Source: a virus | IMG/VR virus record: IMGVR_UViG_3300043775_003319 | Coordinates: 1-59,030 of that record | DNA: 59,030 nt | Direction: 5' to 3' (one strand) | Shown: piece after piece, positions 32,901-42,407 of the stretch | How the letters are laid out: the number at the start of each line of letters is the position of its first letter | Position numbering within the stretch: the stretch's first letter is position 1 | The notes under the pieces: model-generated | Databases searched by the model: none | What the model was told of the DNA's origin: nothing | What the model saw: only the letters and a program-made list of their open reading frames with translations | Position numbers and translations under genes: made by a program

Positions 32901-35667
32901 TACAAGACCTGTTGCTTCTCAAGGTGCAAAATATGTTAGCTCAGGACTTCAAGATTTTAATTCTACACAAAGAATTAACAACTTAAATAGAAATAAATTT
33001 TTGGCAGTGCAGTCTAAAACAGATATTCCTAATACGTATAACGTTGATGATTCTAAACAATTATTATCAGACACCGATAACATTAGTAAAATATATACAA
33101 CAAAAACTGCATCTTATTACGGAGCAATAAAAGTAGATTACGAAAATCAATATGGACAACTGTACTCTATTGTGCAAATTCCTGTTAATTCTTGTGTATA
33201 CGAAACACTTGACGATGTTACGTTATCACACACAACTTCTCAAATATTTGGTGGTGATATTTATATAAATAGATATACAGAAAAAAATACATATTATTTT
33301 TATAATACATGGTTGATTGATGTACCAAATGGTACAGAATGGAATTACCAAAATTATGTAAATGGTCCTACACCTGTTTATTGGTTAAATTCTAAAAGAT
33401 ATCAAGCTACAGATTTTGATATATCATTAGACTGGGGTTTAATACCTGAATTTGAATTTGATACACCTAGTGATTATTATAATTTACATGGTAAAAAATC
33501 AACAGGACAACTTATACGTTCAAGTTTTAAAAACGCTTGGATGTACTTGTCTTACAATGGTGTTAGAGATTTTTTTACTGAATCTGAATTAAACGTTGCA
33601 TTTAGAGATTATGGTGAAGAACCTTGGGAAAAATTTTATGATCCTGTTGGTAATTCTTTTACTGATTTAGACACAATGTTTAGAAGCGATATTATAACAA
33701 AACCTGTTTATTATGAATATGACTTGTCACTTAGCGCATCGAAATTATACAGTAACTTTGCTTCATGGGCAAATATTTTACCAAGGGACTATGATCCAAC
33801 CCTCTATACCAGCTACTTTGAATACTACCCACGAAGAATTGTGTATTCATTACAGCAACAAGAAGGACTTAAAAGAGACAACTGGAGAAATTATTTACAA
33901 AATAACTATAGAGACTTTGACGGAAAAATAAGTACTATAAAAACTTTAAATGCTCAAGGCGCAATAATGTTATTTGAAGATATTGAACCTACACAATTTG
34001 TAGGTGTTGATACTTTTGAATCACAAGGAGGTGTAAAATATACAATAGGTGACGCAGGTTTGTTTCAACAAAATATGCAATCTCTTGTAAATGCTGATGA
34101 TGCTTTTGCTTATGGTACATGTATATCAAGTAAATCAGCTGTAAATACACCATATGGTTTATTTTGGGTATCACAACAAACAGGAAAAATTATTAATTAT
34201 TCAGGTGGAGGAATGGATGAAATTTCTAAAGACGGAATGAAACACTGGTTTTTAGAAAATCTTCCGTCACCACTTTTAAAAAAATATCCTGATTTTAAAT
34301 TGTATGATAATGTAATTGAAGGTATATCTGTGCAATCAATTTTTGATTCTCAATATGATCTTTTATATTTTACTAAAAAAGATTATGTACCTAAACCAGA
34401 GTTTGATGAAATAATTGATTGTTTAGTTTATATTAATGGTGAAGGATATTTTATTAATCAATCTGAATGTGATGGTCAAGGATATTTACAAACTTGTCCA
34501 CAAGGTTATACACTTGTTGCTGGTGAATGTCAAAAAACAAACATTACAAATATATGTAGTGAAGGATACACTTATAATTCTGTAACAAATAAATGTGAGG
34601 CTACAATACGTGTAGCAGCAACATGTTGTAATACAGTGGCTCCTGTTGCAAATGCTTCTCAAAGTTTTTGTTCTGGTAAAACAGTTGCTGATTTACAAGC
34701 TGTTGGACAAAGTTTAAAATGGTATTTACTACCTGTAGGGGGTACTGCATTATTGTCAACAGATGTTTTAACAAATGCTACATATTATGTTTCACAAACA
34801 ATAAGTGGTTGCGAAGGTCCAAGATCTGCAGTAATTGTATCTTTGATTGTTGTTGCACCTCCTACAGCAACTTCTTTACAAGAATTTTGTTTAGCAGGTC
34901 GTACAGTTGCTGATTTAGTTGCTACAGGAAATTCTATTAAATGGTACGCTGCAGCGACAGGAGGTTCTGCTTTAAGCAGTAGTACATTACTAGTAGATGG
35001 TCAAACTTATTATGCAACACAAACTGTAAATGGTTGTGAAAGTGCAAGAAAAGCAGTAACTGTAAATATAAATGCAATTGAATGGGCAGCTAAAAACTTA
35101 GAGGTTACTACTTATAGAGATGGCACACCAATACCACAAGTTACTGATGCAACACAATGGGCAAATCTTACCACTGGCGCATGGTGTTATTATGAACATA
35201 ATTCTGCTAATGGTCCTGTGTATGGTAAACTGTATAATTGGTATGCTGCAGTAGGAATACATAATTCTGCATCATTGACAGATCCTTCGTTAAGAAAACA
35301 AATTGCACCTGTTGGATATCGTGTACCTACAGAAGCTGAATACACTACATACATAAACTGTTTAGGTGGAATATATATTGCAGGTGGTAAAATGAAAGAA
35401 ACAGGTCTTGCACATTGGAATAGTCCTAACGAAAGTGGTACTAATTCTAGTGGTTTTACAGGTGTAGGAAATGGTTTTAGACCTGAAGGAAATTCTCATG
35501 TTTTTGCAAGATTAAAAGAATGGGCGCAATTATGGATTACTGATTATGATGCTAGTCAAACCACACAACCTGCTAAAGTTTTGAGTTTACAATATGATTA
35601 TGCAATTGTAGGTTTTAGCAGAAGAAATCCTAAATTTGGTGCAGGAATTAGATGTATAAAAGAATAA
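29953..35667 (+). CDS. giant tail protein with Ig-like and FISUMP C-terminal cassette, 1904 aa
   Basis: The N-terminus (INSFIKGMVKDNTDVYIPE, then SNLYC ... VIFSTNN-DSEIGVFD) resembles the large beta-propeller tail ('stabilization') proteins of crAss-like phages. A hydrophobic stretch lies at about residues 820-842. At about 1515-1556 a Cys-rich linker (CPQGYTLVAGECQ; NICSEGYTYNSVTNKCE) leads to two Ig-like adhesin domains at about 1558-1706 (SFCSGKTVADLQAVGQSLKWY; YATQTVNGCESARKAVTV). A FISUMP domain at about 1710-1903 follows (AKNLEVTTYRDG, GYRVPTEAEY, GAGIRCIKE). The last two are typical of secreted Bacteroidota proteins. It is probably a tail/receptor-recognition component. Confidence 0.78.
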   Translation: MAEETKNTGNPQLINSFIKGMVKDNTDVYIPEGVWTNAINAINNSHTGELGAIGNEQSNLYCTTFPYTVIGVINKYKTEWVIFSTNNIDSEIGVFDEATCTYTKKVNDKCLNFSTYNLITGAVKMNYDGSYSVYWQDNLNPDRVMNLDDDKIPYVCTTPTITVDKIWNNYTVTRAAQANPCGQSTNSGGPGVTNTVHSLGDSYGVVTIDYEMYTVKDKLEVWFDADPATDPPTATTSVPVSGTGTVTFNKFTSTSTCYVRVTGPNNTEWKYTVNCPVVTATTPPMPVIPTGIFYTDTSNNIVEVPSLGYGQSITICALAQSIDIVNIVNGYTISAPLAICNEVHDTIPDPDACGAKICTDQLDCDALRLHPLVKQPCVTINKSKGSGQLNNGSYQAVIAYSEKGIKLTDYSMPSNIQSLWDHTGMGGSLDITIDNIDKNFEEYELVIIATINQQSVAKKIGYYSTEQTKVHLDLYNASLITVELSLIPVKNVVYEKSEKMFDVNGYLVRSALTTQPFFNYQPLANNIKCNWVAVQYPASYYWDGGNETGYYRDEVYPFFIRWVYKTGARSASFHIPGRASLPSDLTVLPVTNPDLIDPTRRKYWQVYDTSTITSMATDDRNDGGLIIARGDMAYWESTELYPNSHPEIWEDLCNKPIRHHKMPSNETIHIHDITGNYINVLGVEFTNIKHPVDLDNNPILDIVGYEILRGSREGNRSILAKGLFNNMVQYDMQNNVTQKGLFQNYPYNDVTTPDPFLLSSNNLEVQNDIFSFHSPENNLVKPYMGSGGHIKMYTEELGNSETYGLIPYKHPKFKYIHEDIFAASAVIATGIALLTLFGKQSSSYTTTAHTSTGGEIWVGSALAGYVVNRIPTVNFDTSTTNQSEGGLSSTGATMVVNQISAGADAAFSGGTGFAKYAAIFTTIVQAALQAEMTFIQSLQTMIDIIYNIINYNDYVVQLNSHAFYNSYSNVVNTNTPSLLKPSITRPVASQGAKYVSSGLQDFNSTQRINNLNRNKFLAVQSKTDIPNTYNVDDSKQLLSDTDNISKIYTTKTASYYGAIKVDYENQYGQLYSIVQIPVNSCVYETLDDVTLSHTTSQIFGGDIYINRYTEKNTYYFYNTWLIDVPNGTEWNYQNYVNGPTPVYWLNSKRYQATDFDISLDWGLIPEFEFDTPSDYYNLHGKKSTGQLIRSSFKNAWMYLSYNGVRDFFTESELNVAFRDYGEEPWEKFYDPVGNSFTDLDTMFRSDIITKPVYYEYDLSLSASKLYSNFASWANILPRDYDPTLYTSYFEYYPRRIVYSLQQQEGLKRDNWRNYLQNNYRDFDGKISTIKTLNAQGAIMLFEDIEPTQFVGVDTFESQGGVKYTIGDAGLFQQNMQSLVNADDAFAYGTCISSKSAVNTPYGLFWVSQQTGKIINYSGGGMDEISKDGMKHWFLENLPSPLLKKYPDFKLYDNVIEGISVQSIFDSQYDLLYFTKKDYVPKPEFDEIIDCLVYINGEGYFINQSECDGQGYLQTCPQGYTLVAGECQKTNITNICSEGYTYNSVTNKCEATIRVAATCCNTVAPVANASQSFCSGKTVADLQAVGQSLKWYLLPVGGTALLSTDVLTNATYYVSQTISGCEGPRSAVIVSLIVVAPPTATSLQEFCLAGRTVADLVATGNSIKWYAAATGGSALSSSTLLVDGQTYYATQTVNGCESARKAVTVNINAIEWAAKNLEVTTYRDGTPIPQVTDATQWANLTTGAWCYYEHNSANGPVYGKLYNWYAAVGIHNSASLTDPSLRKQIAPVGYRVPTEAEYTTYINCLGGIYIAGGKMKETGLAHWNSPNESGTNSSGFTGVGNGFRPEGNSHVFARLKEWAQLWITDYDASQTTQPAKVLSLQYDYAIVGFSRRNPKFGAGIRCIKE

Positions 35668-35683
35668 TATAAAAAATAAAAAA

Positions 35684-36625
35684 ATGGCTTGCACATGTCC
35701 AGATCCTAGTTGTACACAAGTAGTAATCAATAGTATTACATATTGTGATTGCGTTGTTAGTGTTTCTCCACAAATATGTCCTCCAGGATGTATTACAAGT
35801 GTTGAAACAAACGAGTGTTTATGTACAGAAACAGTTGATCCTATTAGTAATCCTGTATTAATACCTATTGATATTAAAGATTATTTAGAAGAAATTCGAT
35901 GGACAATAAGTTATGATCCAAAAATAAAAACATGGTTATCATTTCATGATTGGCATCCTGAATGGCTGGTTCCTTCTTTTAATCATTTTTTAACAATTAA
36001 GACTACAGGTTCACAAACACCTGTTACAAAAATTTGGAGACACAACGTTAGAAAAGATAGTTTTGCAAATTACTATGACCAAAATTTTCCATGGGAAATA
36101 GAATTTCCTATTGTAACACCGAACACAATAACAACCTTGAGAAGTTTTGAATATACACTTGATGTGTATAAATACTTTAACAATGGTAAAGATTTTAATC
36201 ACGCATTAGATGAAAACTTTGATAGAGCTATTATTTATAATTCTGAACAAAACAGTGGGTTATTAAAATTAAATTTAAAATCAAAAAATAATCCTTTGTC
36301 TTTATTAAATTATCCAATCGTTAATAATTTTGATATTGATATACAGTACAGCAAAGAAGAAAATAAGTTTAGATTTAATCAATTTTACGATGTTACTAAT
36401 GATAGAGGTGAGTTTTCAGGAAACAATGTTCCGATGTGGGTGACACAAGAAGATGGTTATCATAAAAACTTTAACGTTCCTTATTATAATTTTAACAAAG
36501 CGCCTTTAGAGCATAAAAAGTTTAGACATTATGGTAATAAAGTCATTTTGCGAAAAAACATAAGCAATGATAAAAAAATGATTCTTAAATTTGTTAATAA
36601 TAAATACTTAATAAGTCCAAGGTAA
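35684..36625 (+). CDS. probable detached C-terminal part of the tail protein, 313 aa
   Basis: A Cys-rich start (CICTxxC-type: CTCPDPSCTQ, then QICPPGCITSVETNECLC) aligns with the linker before the Ig cassette in the preceding protein. The rest begins YLEEIRWTISYDPKIKTWLSFHDWHPEW and ends in a beta-rich part with FDRAIIYNSEQNSGLLKLNLK and KAPLEHKKFRHYGNK. In related tail proteins, as I recall them, such segments are the C-terminal continuation of the same polypeptide. The start is ATG 35684 in an A-rich leader, so it is expressed separately. Confidence 0.65.
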   Translation: MACTCPDPSCTQVVINSITYCDCVVSVSPQICPPGCITSVETNECLCTETVDPISNPVLIPIDIKDYLEEIRWTISYDPKIKTWLSFHDWHPEWLVPSFNHFLTIKTTGSQTPVTKIWRHNVRKDSFANYYDQNFPWEIEFPIVTPNTITTLRSFEYTLDVYKYFNNGKDFNHALDENFDRAIIYNSEQNSGLLKLNLKSKNNPLSLLNYPIVNNFDIDIQYSKEENKFRFNQFYDVTNDRGEFSGNNVPMWVTQEDGYHKNFNVPYYNFNKAPLEHKKFRHYGNKVILRKNISNDKKMILKFVNNKYLISPR

Positions 36626-39600
36626 TGGCTACAAACAAAGACATATTGATGAAATTCATCACAGGACAAGTTGAAAAAACTCGTCAGGATGTATCTGAAA
36701 AAGGATATAAAGATAATTCACCTTATAAAAACAATCCTTCAAACACTATTTATGGTACACCGGAAGGAACATCTATAACAATGAAAGGTGTGAGTACTCC
36801 TCTTATTGGTATAGATGAGTTTGGTAATAAGCAATACATGGAGCCTGGACAAGAATATTTCTTTCCAGGTTCTCAAGTTACCGAAACACCTTTTGCAAAA
36901 TATGGAGGATTGCTTAACAAAACAGTTACATGTTCTAATTGCGGTTGGTCATGGAAAGCTGCTAATGGAGGTAATGATGTTTCTACTTGTCACAAATGTG
37001 GTAATGAAAACAAAATAATGCAAACAGGTGGTGAAGCGGATTTTAACAAAGTAAAAGAATGGTATAATAATTATATAGATTCGCCACTGTATAAAAGAAA
37101 TTTAGAAAATTCAGGATACCCTGATGTTGACAAAGTAATTGAACAAAGAAAGTCAAATATAGGTAAAACAGAATTTTTAAATGATGAAAACAAATTTGGT
37201 ACATACTACCAACCTAATACTAATGTAATTCATTACTCTCCTGAAAAAGATTCAGAAATTTGGTCTAAAGATTATGATTCTGTTTTACCAACTGATTCTG
37301 TATTAGCACATGAATTTGGACATGCTGTTTTAGATAATAGTAAAACTTTTTTTGGAAGACAGACACCTGCTTATAATAGATACGACTATCAACAATTAGA
37401 GTCAAGAAATAAAGATAGAAAAATATCAAGAGGCGCTAATGAAAACTATGCTGATCAAAAAGCGTTACAATACGAGGCTGCAAAACTTAACATTTATAAA
37501 CCTGGTTATGAAGAGTTTACAAAAGAACATTTAGAAGCATTACCTTCTGATGTTAAAGAAAGAGCTTTAAAAAATTATTCAGAAGAAGATCTTATTTGGT
37601 TAATGAACAACATTGCTCAAAATGACAATGATGTAAATAATAATTTATCTCTTGCTCAAACAGGAGGTGAGCAAATGTTCAATGTTTCATTAAATGAACC
37701 AATGATAATACCTTCTCAAGGCAGTTATCCTTTAAGTTATAAAGATAGAGGTGATAGAGATACTGATGGCACTTTGTTTACATCTGCTAAAAAAGTAAGT
37801 AGAGTAGATGAAAATGGTAAACCTTTATCTGCACCTCAGATTAGAGAAAATCAATTAATGTGGAATATGCAAAAACTTGCGTATAGTCCTTATCAACAGT
37901 CTTTTAATATTTGGAAAAACAATGCTCAGAATAGTGCTCAAGGTTTTTATAATCCTCGTGAGTACTCTAAATATTTAAGTAAAATAAATTCTGGTCCTGA
38001 TGTAGGATTAGATGGATTATGTGATCCTAATTTTTCATCTACTAAATGTGGTACTTCTAAACAACATGCAAAGGAAGATAAAAAAGAATGGTCTAAAAAA
38101 CAATTTGGAGGTGACTTATACTCAGATTATAATCTTCCTATTGCTCAAGATGGCGGAAGAGCTACAAGAGCTGATAGTCTTGCTTTATATAATAATAGTG
38201 TAAAAGTAGAATCTTATTATAATAATAAAAATTATAAAAATGATCATGTAAATTATCATCAAAATCCTTATGCTCATAAAATGAATGATGATGAAGTTAA
38301 AGAGTTTAAACATAGAGGCAGCAGAGCCCAAGTTCCTACTAAAAACAATGAATCAACAGAAATTAAACTTCCTAATAACATTTATAGAAAAGATATAGAT
38401 AAAAATAAATATTTACAAAGAGAATTGGCTACTAGGATTTTAGACACTCGAGCACCAATGCAATTATTTGATAGAAGAATAACCCCAACATCTTTTAAGT
38501 CTTTTAAAAATATTAATGAAAATGATATAATGGATGGAGATGCTATAACTTTATCTGGATATGATCCTATTTCTGTAAAACCATTTGATTTATTGACAGA
38601 AAAAGAAAAAAAACTTAGAATTGAAAGATATGGTATGGATGGTGTACCTAAAAGTTATTTATCTAAAAAATCAATAAAAAAAGAAACAGATAAACCTATT
38701 AAAGTTAAACCAGAACTGCAACCAAGAGTGGAAGCTATAAACTTATCACTAATGCAAAATCAAGATCCATCGTTCCCTAAACAAGAACTGGATTTGATAA
38801 GACCTATACAAGCTCCTAAATCTTATAATGTTAATATGCAAAGATATAACATGAAAGGACCTAGTGATTATTATCAAGCTAATGAAGAAGGTGTTGATTA
38901 TCAAAGAGCTATGGAAATCAAAGCTGCTTCAGATGCATATAACAAATACATACAAGAAAAGTATGGTAATGAAGATGCTCTTAAAAATCCAAAAGCTGTA
39001 GAGAGATTAAAACAGTTAAGAAGTGAATTTAACATAGAATCTAATTATAAATTTGGAGGAGATTTGTATCAATATCAAAACGGTTCTCAAACATGGGATA
39101 AACAAAAACAAAATCTTAAAAATGAAAAATTAGAAAAATTAAAAAGATTATTAAGTTTACCAGATCCTGTTTTTAAAGCAAAAACTTTTGAAGAAAAAGT
39201 TGCTGAAAAAATGGAACAAGAAAAATATAAAACTACTTCTAAAGATAACACTACTGTAAGAAATTATAATAATGCTAATAAACATTCTAATGCTGCAAGA
39301 AATAAAACAAACAAAGAATTTGCAGATGAAAGACAAGCAAAAATAGATGCACAAGTTCAAGCAAACAAACAACCTTTTGATTGGAACAATTTTAGACAGT
39401 CTTTGTCAGATAGAAGTCAGGCAACAGGAGATGCTATGAGAATATCAAATGAACCTAACTTTTTTGATGATTATATAAATCCTGCAGTAATGATAGGAAG
39501 TATGGCAGATAATTTAGGTCAGGCACCTTTAAGAGCGCAACAAGAAGATTCTTATATGCCTTATGTAACATCTGTTGGAGCACCTTTGCTTACAGGTGCT

Positions 39601-42357
39601 TTAGCAGGAATTGGTACAAAAAATACAGGTCAGTTTATAAATAATGTAGTTAATCCTTTAGCAGGATTTGGAATTAAAAAAGGAACGGTCAAAGGTGAAA
39701 TACCTAAAATAGGAGATGACTTTGCAAATGCTATTCATAATCTTGATGGAGATAAAATATTTTATGATACTACTGACACAAGTAATTTTTTAAAAGGTGA
39801 ATGGAAATATGTAGATGAGTTACCAAATGAAGGAGGAATTTCAGAAGTAGAGCCTTTTAATAATGCACTTGACGAGCTAATTGTTAAAGCAACATATGCT
39901 GAAAAACCTTTACTTACAAAAAAAGACTTTTTTACAAATAAAGAACTTGTCGATAAAATAGCAAAAGAACGCAGTTATTGGGATAAGTTTTTTAAATTTT
40001 CTGATGAATATCCTTTAAGTGATGCTGATATGGTATTTGACAAAAAATTTCCTGAACTTAAAGCTGGCAGTTTTAAAGAAAAGTTCATGACACCAGAACA
40101 ATATAATTATGCAAAATCTAAATTAGGTATATTTGGCGATCTTGGACATCAAGATATTACAAATCCTACAATATTTAAAAAACAATTAGATTCAAATTGG
40201 AATAATGCACAAGCATTTGATGCTCAAGATTTTCAAAATGCATTACGTAATACAATTTTTGAAAGAACAGGTAAAATTAAAAATGCAAATCCTGATTATT
40301 TAAAATCTCTTATAAAAAGTGATGAAATATTAACACCTGAACTTTTAAATAGAATGGGAACTATGGAAAATTATACAGGTAATCAGGCTTTTAAAACTTT
40401 AAATGCCAATAAATATGGAGGTATTATTAACTTTTTACAAAAAGCACAAGAAGGAACAACTGTTACCGTAGATCAAGGTGATGGTATTAAAAAAAAAATA
40501 TTAACCGATTCAAGAGAATATTCTGATGCGTACAATGAAGGCAGAATTGGTGTAAAAAATGATGACGGAAGTATTTCTTTTAATCCTTTAAATGAAGTTG
40601 TTGTCACTCCTTATGATAAAGAATATCCTTTTTATCAAGAATTATCAGATGAAGAAAAGAAATATTTTAATGATGATACTCCAATAGGAAGAGCTGTTAG
40701 AAGAAAAGCATATACAAAAAATTCATTAAGTGACGATGTAACAGATATTGCAGCTCCTATATTATATGGAACTGCAGCAGCAATGCTTGCACCATATGCA
40801 TTAGCTCCACTTGTAGCAGGATTAGAATTTGCAGGTGCTGCAGCTGCTCCATACGTTGAAGGAGCATTAGCAACTTCTTTACCAGGTATGTCTTCTATTC
40901 CAGGAGCTACTGTTGGTAATGCTATTAATGCAGGTTTTGCAGGACATGGTTTATATAATATTGCACCTGATGCTGTAGAAATGTATAATAATCCATCTTG
41001 GAGTAATGCAGGTAATGTAGGAATGGATGTTTTAGAAATTGCACCTGTTGCAGGACCTGCAGGAAGAATGATAGGTGAAGGAATATCAACTGTAGGAAGA
41101 ATGCCAAAACAACTACCTGGTTCTAGTACTGTTGATTATGCTAATTCTATAAAAGATGTTGTTACAACATTTAAAAATAGAAATAAAAAATTATTAACTG
41201 TTGGTGCTGAAAATTTAGATAAAGAGTTGTTAAAAAAAATTGAACAACTTGAGTCTCCTGAAGGATTTAGTAGATTAGTTACACAAGAAGCTGAAATGTT
41301 AAAAAGAGATTTTCCTTTATTAGAACGCATAATAGATGTAGAAAAAAAAGCAGTCAGCAATGCTCATACAAGAATTTCAGAATTGTATCAAACAGCTTTG
41401 CAGGGAAATTTTAACAGAAATTATTTAGAAGCTAAAAAATTAAATCCTGGATTAACACCAAAAGAATTTGGAATACCTACAAATAATGCGTTTTTTAGAC
41501 AGGGTTTAGGTTCAAGTAATTATTCAGATAATGCTCTTAATTTAAGTAAAGAACCAAGTTTAAGAGATAATGTTTTTTCAAATACATATTATAATGCTGA
41601 GCTTCCTGGAGAAATAGCAATTGGTAGAGAGTATGCAGAAGCAATGCCTGTCTATGATCATGAAATAAATCATGCTTTACAAAATAGTAGAAATACTACT
41701 TTAGATGATTTACTTAGAAAATATTTTAATAATTCAGAAAACTTATCAGAAAACTTATCAGAAAAAACAAAAAAGGCATATAATTATTTTAGAAAAAATA
41801 AAGTTGGCATGCCTTCAAGAGAACCATCATCATTTTTAGCTGAGGCAAGAAGATCAATGTTAGAAAGAGGATTAATAAAAGATATCTATGAACCAATTAC
41901 TCCTAAAAAAGTTTTTGAGGCAATGAAACATTTTAAAAAAGAACCTTATATAAATCCTTATACTGAACAATCATATCATAGATTATTTGATTTTGCTGAT
42001 GATCATCCAAAAACTTTGAAATTTTTATCAAGCATGTTTAACAAGCTTCCTGCAGCAGTTCCTGTTGGTTTGGCAGTAAGCGCTGCATCTCAAGCAGAAA
42101 CAAAAAAAGAACCTGTTTCAGGAATGAAAAAAGGAGGTGTGACTAAATTGTCAGAACTTGATAAATTAGCAATACAAGAGTTAGGTGGAATGTTACATGT
42201 AAATGATAAATTACCACATGAACAATCGATAGTAAAATATCTTGGTCCTGAAAAATCTGTTTTAAATTTTATGAAACAAAAAAAAGCAATTGGAGGTTTT
42301 GTACCTTTTAACGAATATTACAGAGAAAACATTATAAATCCAAGAAATAAATCGTAA
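36625..42357 (+). CDS. giant virion-cargo-like protein with two zincin motifs, 1910 aa
   Basis: The start is in the stop codon region of the previous gene (TAATGG). A zinc ribbon lies at residues 103-125 (C-x2-C-x15-C-x2-C), a zincin motif HEFGHAVLD at 229 and a second HEINHALQ at 1679. Hydrophobic segments lie at about 976-995 and 1373-1440 (AAMLAPYALAPLVAGLEFAG), possible membrane-penetrating regions. Short x-Gly-Gly motifs recur at 93, 134, 346, 494, 509, 810, 1264 and 1836. Large size, peptidases and hydrophobic helices fit an injected 'polyvalent' protein that is processed or processes others. It is rich in Lys, Asn and Tyr. Confidence 0.65.
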   Translation: MATNKDILMKFITGQVEKTRQDVSEKGYKDNSPYKNNPSNTIYGTPEGTSITMKGVSTPLIGIDEFGNKQYMEPGQEYFFPGSQVTETPFAKYGGLLNKTVTCSNCGWSWKAANGGNDVSTCHKCGNENKIMQTGGEADFNKVKEWYNNYIDSPLYKRNLENSGYPDVDKVIEQRKSNIGKTEFLNDENKFGTYYQPNTNVIHYSPEKDSEIWSKDYDSVLPTDSVLAHEFGHAVLDNSKTFFGRQTPAYNRYDYQQLESRNKDRKISRGANENYADQKALQYEAAKLNIYKPGYEEFTKEHLEALPSDVKERALKNYSEEDLIWLMNNIAQNDNDVNNNLSLAQTGGEQMFNVSLNEPMIIPSQGSYPLSYKDRGDRDTDGTLFTSAKKVSRVDENGKPLSAPQIRENQLMWNMQKLAYSPYQQSFNIWKNNAQNSAQGFYNPREYSKYLSKINSGPDVGLDGLCDPNFSSTKCGTSKQHAKEDKKEWSKKQFGGDLYSDYNLPIAQDGGRATRADSLALYNNSVKVESYYNNKNYKNDHVNYHQNPYAHKMNDDEVKEFKHRGSRAQVPTKNNESTEIKLPNNIYRKDIDKNKYLQRELATRILDTRAPMQLFDRRITPTSFKSFKNINENDIMDGDAITLSGYDPISVKPFDLLTEKEKKLRIERYGMDGVPKSYLSKKSIKKETDKPIKVKPELQPRVEAINLSLMQNQDPSFPKQELDLIRPIQAPKSYNVNMQRYNMKGPSDYYQANEEGVDYQRAMEIKAASDAYNKYIQEKYGNEDALKNPKAVERLKQLRSEFNIESNYKFGGDLYQYQNGSQTWDKQKQNLKNEKLEKLKRLLSLPDPVFKAKTFEEKVAEKMEQEKYKTTSKDNTTVRNYNNANKHSNAARNKTNKEFADERQAKIDAQVQANKQPFDWNNFRQSLSDRSQATGDAMRISNEPNFFDDYINPAVMIGSMADNLGQAPLRAQQEDSYMPYVTSVGAPLLTGALAGIGTKNTGQFINNVVNPLAGFGIKKGTVKGEIPKIGDDFANAIHNLDGDKIFYDTTDTSNFLKGEWKYVDELPNEGGISEVEPFNNALDELIVKATYAEKPLLTKKDFFTNKELVDKIAKERSYWDKFFKFSDEYPLSDADMVFDKKFPELKAGSFKEKFMTPEQYNYAKSKLGIFGDLGHQDITNPTIFKKQLDSNWNNAQAFDAQDFQNALRNTIFERTGKIKNANPDYLKSLIKSDEILTPELLNRMGTMENYTGNQAFKTLNANKYGGIINFLQKAQEGTTVTVDQGDGIKKKILTDSREYSDAYNEGRIGVKNDDGSISFNPLNEVVVTPYDKEYPFYQELSDEEKKYFNDDTPIGRAVRRKAYTKNSLSDDVTDIAAPILYGTAAAMLAPYALAPLVAGLEFAGAAAAPYVEGALATSLPGMSSIPGATVGNAINAGFAGHGLYNIAPDAVEMYNNPSWSNAGNVGMDVLEIAPVAGPAGRMIGEGISTVGRMPKQLPGSSTVDYANSIKDVVTTFKNRNKKLLTVGAENLDKELLKKIEQLESPEGFSRLVTQEAEMLKRDFPLLERIIDVEKKAVSNAHTRISELYQTALQGNFNRNYLEAKKLNPGLTPKEFGIPTNNAFFRQGLGSSNYSDNALNLSKEPSLRDNVFSNTYYNAELPGEIAIGREYAEAMPVYDHEINHALQNSRNTTLDDLLRKYFNNSENLSENLSEKTKKAYNYFRKNKVGMPSREPSSFLAEARRSMLERGLIKDIYEPITPKKVFEAMKHFKKEPYINPYTEQSYHRLFDFADDHPKTLKFLSSMFNKLPAAVPVGLAVSAASQAETKKEPVSGMKKGGVTKLSELDKLAIQELGGMLHVNDKLPHEQSIVKYLGPEKSVLNFMKQKKAIGGFVPFNEYYRENIINPRNKS

Positions 42358-42371
42358 ATTAACAATGTAAA
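42354..42371 (+). promoter_or_regulatory. late-promoter candidate motif, copy 3
   Basis: GTAAATTAACAATGTAAA overlaps the stop codon of the 1910-aa gene and lies 36 nt upstream of the ATG at 42408. It shares GTAAATT and AATGTA with the other copies. Two ACATGT palindromes follow at 42371-42376 and 42385-42390. Confidence 0.5.
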
Positions 42372-42407
42372 CATGTGATTATAAACATGTAACTAAAATT
42401 TTATATT

